This document shows, piece after piece, positions 1 to 5,184 of a stretch of 5,184 bases of DNA. Within the stretch, counting starts at the first letter, position 1. Every line of letters starts with the position of its first letter. The notes under the pieces are model-generated. The model made no database searches. It was given only the letters and a program-made list of their open reading frames with translations, and was not told the origin of the DNA. The stretch is from Spirochaetales bacterium Spiro_01. GTDB lineage: Bacteria; Spirochaetota; Spirochaetia; Sphaerochaetales; Sphaerochaetaceae. The stretch spans positions 377 through 5,560 of the forward strand of contig LVBC01000240.1 in NCBI GenBank assembly GCA_001604265.1, in the 5' to 3' direction. The translations under genes were made by a program, and so were the position numbers.

Positions 1-2018
1 GGGAGGACTGGAGCGTAGAAGACAGTCGTTCCATCCGAGAGCTTCTGTACAGGGCAGACATTTCCCATCGGATCCTGGAGGGCTGCGAACTTCTTGTTGA
101 TGTTCATCCTGACGAGGTTTCCGGCAAATGCGGCATTCGGATTGAATACGATGTAGCCGGACTGGGAGGTTCCGACCATGGATGCGAGCTGGAGGATGGC
201 CTCATCTCTCATCTCGACACCGCTCTTTGCAAGGGCAAGGTACTGCTTCTTCGAGTCCTCGTAGACCTCATGGATGGAGGAGCCTGGGATGATATCGTGG
301 AACTGGTTGAGGAGTATGACCTTCCAGTCCTCGAGCAGCCTGCTGGCCGGATACTTGTAGCTTCCAAGCAGCATTGCAAGGGATGAGAGTGCCTCTACAT
401 CCTGATAGAGGAACTCGGTCTTCCTGTTGAAGCGCTTGTTCTTGGCCTGGGATGTGTAGGTTCCTCTGTGGAACTCGAGGTACAGCTCGCCTACCCAGGT
501 CGGGATATTCTTGCCCTTCACGCTCTTCTCGAGACGCTCGAAGAAGAGAACCGGGCTCTCCCACTTGACCTTCGGGATTCCAGGCATGTCCTTGAGCCTC
601 TCGCCATTCTCGCACATCTCGTCATCGGGACCGCCACCGCCGTCTCCATAGCCGAAGGCGAGGAGCATGTCGGTGTTGATATCCTTGTTGTGATATGTAT
701 TCCAGGAGTTGGCAACGACTCTTGGAGTCAGACGTCCATTGTAGGTCTTCTTGAATGTGAGGACCTTGGATGGGGAGTCGTCGTTGTAGATCGGGGTGGT
801 CATGAAGTGCGTCAGCACCTTGGAGCCATCGATGCCCTGCAGATAGAAGGTGTCCATCGGAAGGTTGTTGAACTGGTTCCAGCTGATCTTCGTTGTCATG
901 AAGTACTTGATGCCACAGCCCAGGAGAATCTGGGGCATTGCAGCCGAGTAGCCGAATACATCAGGAAGCCAGAGAATCTTGTTGTCCACACCGAACTCAT
1001 CGCGGAAGAACTTCTTTCCAACGAGGAACTGTCGGATCATCGACTCGCCTGAGATGAGGTTGCAGTCTGCCTCGACCCACATGCCGCCCTCAGGGATTAT
1101 CCTTCCCTCGGCAACACGCTTCTTGACAGCTCTGTAGAGCTCTGCATTGTACTTCTTCGTATACTCGTAGACCTGAGGCTGTGACTGGATGAACTTGAAG
1201 TCCGGGAACTGTTTCATCAGCCTATCCTGGGTCGCAAAGGTGTGCGCACTCTTCTCCTTGGACTGCTGGAGTCTCCAGAGCCATGCGATATCGAGGTGGC
1301 TGTGTCCGATTGCGGAGACGGTGAAGTCCACCTTCGAGTGCATCTTGTTGTATACGTTTGCAACGAGGAACTCGTTGGCCTTCTCGAGAGAGTCGTAGAA
1401 CTCCTTCGACTTTGGAAGCCTGAAATCGACCATGTTGATCGAAGCATTCACAAGCTCCTGGAGCTTGACAGCCTCCGGGCTCTGGCTGTTGTCGCACCAG
1501 ATGGAGGACTCGTAGGCCATCTTCAGATTGTAGTAGTAGTCCCTTGCAATCTGACTGATCTTGACAAGCTGGATCGTGATCGTAGGCCTTCTCTGGTTGT
1601 AGCCGGAGAAGCCGAGGATAGCAATGTCGTACTTTGTTCCCTTCCTGGCCTTCTCTACAAGAGGAAGCTCCTTGTGGAAGATGTCGAGACCGGCTGCGAG
1701 GTGACCATCGACGTAGGCGGTATACTCGGCAGCGACCTTCCAGGCGATATCGCCCGGAGTCTCCAGAAAGAGAGCGACCTTGCTGCCCTTCCACTCATCT
1801 GGGATCCTGGCAGTGAAGCGGAACCACTGATACTTGGCATAGCCACCCCACTGGTCCGTATCGTGGCTGGCCTTCCAGGTATCGTCAAGATTCTCCTTGT
1901 AGAGATCCTTTGCATTGCCTTCCTTTACAAGGAAGTCGTGAATTGGAAATCTTTCCTGATAGATAGCGGACCCGATCTCCTGAATACGGAGATCGAGCTT
2001 TTCCTTATAGAAATACAT
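1..2018 (-). CDS. GH38 alpha-mannosidase, cytoplasmic, Ams1/MAN2C1-like (C-terminus outside window)
   Basis: Glycoside hydrolase family 38, a retaining metal-dependent enzyme that removes alpha-linked mannose from oligosaccharide ends. The reading frame is open from ATG at 2018 to the left edge, giving 672 complete codons and no stop. Residues 1 to about 220 are an N-terminal beta-rich region with GGYAKYQWFR and IPDEWKG signatures. The catalytic domain begins at GHSHLDIAWLWR (238-249), whose H241 and D243 match the family's HxD metal ligands. D353 in WLPDVFGYS matches the nucleophile/metal ligand. D459 in GYGDGGGGP is a likely acid/base. HRGTYTSQAKNKR starts at H517, and NQFHDIIPGSS (H574) supplies the fourth metal ligand. 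Placing HxD near 240 rather than near residue 10 separates it from the MngB-type mannosylglycerate hydrolases. The long type is usually about 1000-1050 residues, so roughly a third is missing, including most of the C-terminal beta domains. No signal peptide is seen, so it acts in the cytoplasm on imported sugar. It starts 9 nt after the MalG-type permease stop. Confidence 0.93.
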   Translation of the reverse strand, partial: MYFYKEKLDLRIQEIGSAIYQERFPIHDFLVKEGNAKDLYKENLDDTWKASHDTDQWGGYAKYQWFRFTARIPDEWKGSKVALFLETPGDIAWKVAAEYTAYVDGHLAAGLDIFHKELPLVEKARKGTKYDIAILGFSGYNQRRPTITIQLVKISQIARDYYYNLKMAYESSIWCDNSQSPEAVKLQELVNASINMVDFRLPKSKEFYDSLEKANEFLVANVYNKMHSKVDFTVSAIGHSHLDIAWLWRLQQSKEKSAHTFATQDRLMKQFPDFKFIQSQPQVYEYTKKYNAELYRAVKKRVAEGRIIPEGGMWVEADCNLISGESMIRQFLVGKKFFRDEFGVDNKILWLPDVFGYSAAMPQILLGCGIKYFMTTKISWNQFNNLPMDTFYLQGIDGSKVLTHFMTTPIYNDDSPSKVLTFKKTYNGRLTPRVVANSWNTYHNKDINTDMLLAFGYGDGGGGPDDEMCENGERLKDMPGIPKVKWESPVLFFERLEKSVKGKNIPTWVGELYLEFHRGTYTSQAKNKRFNRKTEFLYQDVEALSSLAMLLGSYKYPASRLLEDWKVILLNQFHDIIPGSSIHEVYEDSKKQYLALAKSGVEMRDEAILQLASMVGTSQSGYIVFNPNAAFAGNLVRMNINKKFAALQDPMGNVCPVQKLSDGTTVFYAPVL

Positions 2019-2027
2019 GTTTCTCTA

Positions 2028-2873
2028 TTACTCCTTAACGGCACCGGCGGTCAATGCAGATACGATGAATCTCTGAAGTACGACGAAAACGACTACAGTT
2101 GGAAGTATACCGATCATACAACCGGCAGCAAGAAGGTGGGTAGTGACCGTCTCGCCAGTACTCTGGAGGTTTACAAGTCCTACGGAGATGGTGAACTTTC
2201 TCGAGTCGCTCAAGAGGATGAACGGAACGATGAACTGTGCCCAGCTTCTTACGAAGATGAGGATTACGACCGAGACGATTCCCGGAACGATGAGAGGAAG
2301 GAGTATCAGCAGAAGGACCTGCATCCTGTTGCAGCCATCGATGATACCTGCCTCATCGAGAGAGTACGGAATAGTATCAAGATACCCCTTCAGGGACCAG
2401 CACGCAAATGGGATTGCCAGTGCAACGTACACGATTATGAGCGCTGGATAGTTGTTCAGGAGCTTCAGCTTGGAGAACATCCTGTAGAGAGGGATCGAGA
2501 TGATGAGCGGGGAGATCATCTGGAAGATGAGGATTCCGAACTGGAGAGTCCTTGCGCCTCTGAAGCGGAAGCGGGAGAGACCATAGGCACCAGGGATTAT
2601 CAGAAGAAGCGTGATCACGATGGTCCAGAAGACTACGAATACCGAGTTCTTCAGGTATGTGATTACGTCGCTCATCCAGAGAACCTGTTTGTAATTCTCG
2701 ATTGCCATGCCATGCGGGATCAGGCGAGGTGGAACCTCGAAGAGCTCCGGCATTGTCTTGAGCGAAAGCGAAAGTACCCACAGAAGCGGGAACAGGAAGA
2801 ATACCACGATCAGTGCAAAAAGCAGATAGATGCCGATCTTCGTCAGGAGGATCTGCTGTTTCTTAGAAGCCAT
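2028..2873 (-). CDS. Carbohydrate ABC transporter permease, MalG/CUT1 type
   Basis: Inner-membrane subunit of a sugar-import ABC transporter, pairing with the MalF-type subunit to form the channel. At 281 residues it has the usual MalG-family length. About six membrane segments are visible, near residues 12-36, 73-97, 110-130, 142-160, 193-215 and 246-270. The early PPRLIP motif followed by an NY pair (48-61) is typical of the family. The EAA loop that docks on the ATPase is EAGIIDGCNRMQVLLLILLP (174-193): E174, A175, D179, G180 and P193 are kept, with G in place of the usual second Ala. The C-terminal run QRFIVSALTAGAVKE is a classic MalG ending. The ATG at 2873 is fixed by a strong GAGGAGG Shine-Dalgarno 7 nt upstream, overlapping the stop of the previous gene. 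The specificity cannot be read from the sequence; the downstream mannosidase points to mannosides. Confidence 0.95.
   Translation of the reverse strand: MASKKQQILLTKIGIYLLFALIVVFFLFPLLWVLSLSLKTMPELFEVPPRLIPHGMAIENYKQVLWMSDVITYLKNSVFVVFWTIVITLLLIIPGAYGLSRFRFRGARTLQFGILIFQMISPLIISIPLYRMFSKLKLLNNYPALIIVYVALAIPFACWSLKGYLDTIPYSLDEAGIIDGCNRMQVLLLILLPLIVPGIVSVVILIFVRSWAQFIVPFILLSDSRKFTISVGLVNLQSTGETVTTHLLAAGCMIGILPTVVVFVVLQRFIVSALTAGAVKE
2031..2036 (-). promoter_or_regulatory. Shine-Dalgarno of the GH38 gene, embedded in the end of the permease gene
   Basis: The mRNA reads AAGGAG immediately followed by the permease stop TAA, then 12 nt in total to the ATG at 2018. The last two permease codons (Lys-Glu, AAG GAG) thus double as the ribosome binding site. 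The spacing is somewhat longer than ideal, and no other in-frame start lies closer, so it supports the ATG at 2018 and suggests coupled translation. Confidence 0.75.
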
Positions 2874-2880
2874 ATTTCAC

Positions 2881-2887
2881 CCTCCTC
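2881..2887 (-). promoter_or_regulatory. Shine-Dalgarno of the MalG-type permease gene, overlapping the upstream stop
   Basis: The mRNA reads TGAGGAGG, in which the TGA is the stop of the MalF-type permease and GAGGAGG is a near-perfect anti-16S match. It lies 7 nt before the ATG at 2873. This is the strongest ribosome binding site visible in the window and fixes the start. Confidence 0.85.
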
Positions 2888-3791
2888 ACTTTTCCCTCTT
2901 GGCGAGGATATAGAAGTAGATAGCGGCCATACAGGAGTTGAAGAAGAGGAGGATAACTGCGTATGCACAGCCTCTTCCAAGGTTGAATGAGCCGAAAATC
3001 GAGTTGTAACTGGTCATTGCCAGTACCTCGGTTGCTCTGCCAGGACCACCACCGGTGAGAGATACGATCATATCGAAGGTATTGAAGGTACCGATCGTGT
3101 TGAGGATGATGTTCGTGGAGATTACCGAGAAGATCGAAGGCAGGATGACGTACCACAGACGCTGTCTGCTATTGGCACCATCGATGTCTGCAGCCTCGAT
3201 GATATCATTTGGAATGGTCTTGAGACCAGCGTATGAGAGGATCATCGACTGGGCTGTACCACGCCATATATTTGCGAATATCGTACATGCAAGCGCATGC
3301 TTTGGATTGGTCAGGAAGGTGACGTTCTGGAAGCCTATCTTCTTGAGAAGGTAGACGACGTAGCCTGTACCAGTCTCTGTATACATGAAGGACCATACTA
3401 CACCGACGATTACGCCCGGAATTGCCCATGAGAGCAGCGAGGCGACACGGACTGTTACAGAACCCTTCATGTTGAGCTTCTCGCCCTTGTCGACTGCCAG
3501 TGCGATGACAAGACCCAGAAGGGTCTGGCAGATGACGGAGAAGAAGACGAAGATGAATGTGTTCTTCAGGATTTCATAGGTAGCTTCGTTAGTGAAGATT
3601 ACCTTGTAGGACTTAAGTGTCAAGTTGATTGTCTTGCTTATGAGTTTTGCATCAGTAAAGCTATATCCTATTACCTGTACGGTAGGTACGATGAACATAG
3701 CTACCAATACAATGCACATAGGCGCTAGCCAGGGGGCTGGCCCCTGGGCTATGCGCTTTAGAACCGATGCAGATTTTCTGGTATTCTGCAT
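2886..3791 (-). CDS. Carbohydrate ABC transporter permease, MalF/CUT1 type
   Basis: Inner-membrane subunit of the same importer. At 301 residues it is the common short MalF-like form of CUT1 systems, without the large periplasmic insert of E. coli MalF. Hydrophobic segments lie near residues 22-44, 74-100, 113-137, 165-190, 216-240 and 273-296. The EAA loop is EAADIDGANSRQRLWYVILP (199-218) and matches the consensus EAA-x-x-DGA-...-LP closely, so it should contact an ATPase. TGGGPGRATEVL (246-257) is another conserved MalF-family motif. The start at 3791 is supported by AAGGAG 10 nt upstream; an ATG at 3798 lies closer to it but is in another frame. The gene begins 19 nt after the binding-protein stop and ends 12 nt before the MalG-type start. 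A GC-rich inverted repeat covers codons 14-22. The short cytoplasmic N-terminus (residues 1-20) contains several Lys/Arg. Confidence 0.95.
   Translation of the reverse strand: MQNTRKSASVLKRIAQGPAPWLAPMCIVLVAMFIVPTVQVIGYSFTDAKLISKTINLTLKSYKVIFTNEATYEILKNTFIFVFFSVICQTLLGLVIALAVDKGEKLNMKGSVTVRVASLLSWAIPGVIVGVVWSFMYTETGTGYVVYLLKKIGFQNVTFLTNPKHALACTIFANIWRGTAQSMILSYAGLKTIPNDIIEAADIDGANSRQRLWYVILPSIFSVISTNIILNTIGTFNTFDMIVSLTGGGPGRATEVLAMTSYNSIFGSFNLGRGCAYAVILLFFNSCMAAIYFYILAKREK
3727..3750 (-). repeat. GC-rich inverted repeat (potential mRNA hairpin) in codons 14-22 of the MalF-type permease gene
   Basis: Read on the mRNA strand, the arms are AGCCCAGGGG and CCCCTGGCT, separated by the 5-nt loop CCAGC. 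This gives nine base pairs with a single bulged C, mostly G-C. It starts about 42 nt after the A of the permease ATG and about 61 nt after the binding-protein stop. No U-run follows it, so it does not look like an intrinsic terminator. It could act as a stabiliser of the upstream message or as a pause site; that role is inference. Confidence 0.6.
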
Positions 3792-3801
3792 TGTTCATGA
3801 A

Positions 3802-3807
3802 CTCCTT
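3802..3807 (-). promoter_or_regulatory. Shine-Dalgarno of the MalF-type permease gene
   Basis: AAGGAG lies in the 19-nt gap after the binding-protein stop. It is 10 nt before the permease ATG at 3791, but only 3 nt before an out-of-frame ATG at 3798. The first spacing is workable and the second is too short for efficient initiation, so 3791 is the chosen start. Confidence 0.75.
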
Positions 3808-3810
3808 ATA

Positions 3811-5175
3811 CTAGTTGTTCTTGACGTTCTTGATGACAGTCTCAACAGCCTGCTCAGGTGTAGCAGAACCGGTGATGACGTTGCCAAGACCTACCTGTGC
3901 TTCGGTAGAGATGACACTGTAGATTGCATCCTTGCCTGGTCTTGTGGAAGCGGAGTCGAGGTACTCGATCTGCTTTACGAAGAGAGGATCGGAGGTGATG
4001 TAATCGAACTTCTGGAACTGATGAGCCTGAGTTGGGAGGGAGCCTTCGCTTCCAAGATACTCGTAAGCAGCGTCGTCAGTGATGAAGAGAGCACATCCGA
4101 GGTCAGCAGCAAGTTCCTTCTTGAGAGGATCCTTTGCGAAGACCATCATTGTCCAGCCACCAGCGGAACAGGTCGACTTCTGGCCTGCTTCCATTACAGG
4201 AAGTGGACACATTGCCCATGTCTCATCGAACTTCTCCTTACCAATGATAAGGCGGATGTTGTTGATGGAAGAGGTGTTGGACATGAACATACCGACCTTG
4301 CCTGCAGCGATATCGCCAGCCATTGCAGCATCTCTTGGGTAGTTGATGATGGTGGTAGGAGTGATACCCTCGTCGATTGTTCTCTTGACGAACTTGTAGA
4401 GGTTGGTAAGAGCACTCTTGCCTGGATCCTTGTCGATGGCCATTGTTCCATCAGGATTGGTGAGCTTGGCGCCCTGGCACCAGTAGAGACCCCAGAGGTT
4501 GTTGACAGAACCTTCGCCTCTGCCGCCAACGTAGATGAGAGGCATTTCTACCTTGCCCTTCATTGCCTTGCCAGCTTCGATTACATCATCGACAGTAACA
4601 GGATCCTTGGAGAGGAGGTCCTTTCTGTAGAAGAGAGCGCGAACATCGGTTGTGTACCAGAGAGCCTTGAGCTGTCCGTCGACAATTGCCTGATCCTTGA
4701 CATATGGGAAGAAGTCTTCTGGATCGACGCCGGCCTTCTTGACTGCATCTGTGATGTCCTGAGCATACTCGAGGAACTGTGGCATGACGAAGGAGTCGAC
4801 AGCTACGAGATCAGGAGCGCCACCCTCGACGACGGAAATCTGGAGCTTTGCCATGTTGTCGTTGATGTTGGCTGTTGTACCAACTGGGATGACCTTTACG
4901 TTTGGATGCTTCTCGACCCACTCCTTGACGTGCTTGGTGATGACCTCGACACGAGATGGGATGGAAGAGGACATGGACTGTGATGGGTTTGGCTGCCATG
5001 TGAGTTCGATCTCAGCATCTTCATAACCGATCATCTGTGGAGTACAGACGAACTTTCCAGATGGCTGCTTGTAAGGATCGAGAGCCTTAGAAGCGGTCTT
5101 GGCCTCTGCTGTGCCCTGAGCGAACAGGGAGACAGCTACGAGAAGAAGTACCAATGCGAGTACTAGTTTCTTCAT
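3811..5175 (-). CDS. Extracellular sugar-binding protein of a CUT1 ABC transporter (SBP_bac_1/MalE-like)
   Basis: Periplasmic binding protein that would capture an oligosaccharide and deliver it to the two permeases encoded next. It has 454 residues. A signal peptide is evident: MKK, a hydrophobic core over residues 4-18, then AQGTAEA with a plausible signal peptidase I site after A25. There is no cysteine in the leader, so it is not a lipoprotein by this sequence; the first Cys is C44. Family signs include an EGGAPDLVAVDS segment (117-128), the ALFYRKDLL hinge-region motif (180-188), an AAGKVGMFM segment (290-298) and SAGGWTMMVFAKDP (337-350). Ligand-contact aromatics cannot be assigned safely. 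The ATG at 5175 is 9 nt from the right edge. The bases just before it are GGTAATTAT, so the Shine-Dalgarno is probably cut by the window boundary. It is the first operon gene visible; whether a regulator or other gene lies upstream is unknown. Confidence 0.94.
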   Translation of the reverse strand: MKKLVLALVLLLVAVSLFAQGTAEAKTASKALDPYKQPSGKFVCTPQMIGYEDAEIELTWQPNPSQSMSSSIPSRVEVITKHVKEWVEKHPNVKVIPVGTTANINDNMAKLQISVVEGGAPDLVAVDSFVMPQFLEYAQDITDAVKKAGVDPEDFFPYVKDQAIVDGQLKALWYTTDVRALFYRKDLLSKDPVTVDDVIEAGKAMKGKVEMPLIYVGGRGEGSVNNLWGLYWCQGAKLTNPDGTMAIDKDPGKSALTNLYKFVKRTIDEGITPTTIINYPRDAAMAGDIAAGKVGMFMSNTSSINNIRLIIGKEKFDETWAMCPLPVMEAGQKSTCSAGGWTMMVFAKDPLKKELAADLGCALFITDDAAYEYLGSEGSLPTQAHQFQKFDYITSDPLFVKQIEYLDSASTRPGKDAIYSVISTEAQVGLGNVITGSATPEQAVETVIKNVKNN

Positions 5176-5184
5176 ATAATTACC

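Noticed and set aside
468..1052. Open frame of 194 codons on the plus strand
   Set aside because: It lies wholly antisense to the GH38 catalytic domain, whose motifs are intact in the opposite frame.
1222..1794. Open frame of 190 codons on the minus strand
   Set aside because: It is in a different frame of the mannosidase gene; the correct frame carries the HxD motif and runs without a stop from 2018 to the left edge.
1242..2990. Open frame of 582 codons on the plus strand
   Set aside because: It runs antisense across three well-supported genes and their junctions. Its product has long charged, low-order stretches and no recognisable domain. It is explained by the codon bias of the real genes, which leaves few stops in that antisense frame.
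3284..3301. Small inverted repeat CATGC-AAGC-GCATG inside the permease gene
   Set aside because: Only five base pairs, within coding sequence and with no positional meaning; expected by chance.
3727..3750. The inverted repeat as an intrinsic terminator
   Set aside because: No U-rich run follows on the mRNA strand, and it sits inside a coding sequence with an intact downstream gene order.
3620..3760. Apparent cluster of ATA and CTA codons at the start of the MalF-type permease gene, as a slow-translation ramp or sign of transfer
   Set aside because: ATA codons also occur further inside the same gene (for example near residues 171 and 175), so the contrast is too weak to claim without a full codon count.
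3625..4983. Open frame of 452 codons on the plus strand
   Set aside because: It is antisense to the binding-protein gene and the start of the permease gene. The product is rich in Leu, Asp, Glu and Cys without family motifs, and no convincing ribosome binding site was seen. It is treated as a shadow.

Overview
The window holds one co-directional gene cluster on the minus strand, read from the right edge to the left edge. It encodes a carbohydrate ABC uptake system followed by a cytoplasmic alpha-mannosidase. The order in the direction of transcription is: extracytoplasmic sugar-binding protein (5175 to 3811), MalF-type permease (3791 to 2886), MalG-type permease (2873 to 2028), and a GH38 alpha-mannosidase of the long Ams1/MAN2C1-like type (from 2018 to the left edge, incomplete). 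The gaps between genes are 19, 12 and 9 nt. Each downstream gene has a purine-rich Shine-Dalgarno sequence in the gap or overlapping the previous stop codon, so this is almost certainly one operon. No intergenic stretch is long enough to hold another gene, and I see no RNA gene, mobile element, CRISPR array or intergenic terminator.

Organism: the binding protein has a signal peptide but no lipobox cysteine, which suggests a periplasmic protein of a diderm rather than a Gram-positive lipoprotein. The signal-peptide end (LFAQGTAEAK) resembles that of many spirochaete sugar-binding proteins, particularly Sphaerochaeta/Treponema relatives. This is a recollection of family style and not a search result. 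I hold 'Spirochaetota, gut or anaerobic type' as a moderate inference.

How the genes work together: the binding protein captures an oligosaccharide in the periplasm and the two permeases form the membrane channel. An ATPase is needed but is not encoded here, so it must lie elsewhere, probably as a shared MsiK/MalK-like subunit. The GH38 enzyme has no signal peptide, so imported mannosides would be trimmed in the cytoplasm. The substrate is therefore probably a mannose-containing oligosaccharide, for example from N-glycans or mannan. This is inferred from gene context.

The part most worth a second look is the junction between the binding-protein and first permease genes. It carries a GC-rich inverted repeat inside the start of the permease gene, and an out-of-frame ATG very close to the Shine-Dalgarno. 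Both could tune how much permease is made relative to binding protein. I found no convincing evidence of a new type of system; the window is otherwise an ordinary sugar-uptake operon.
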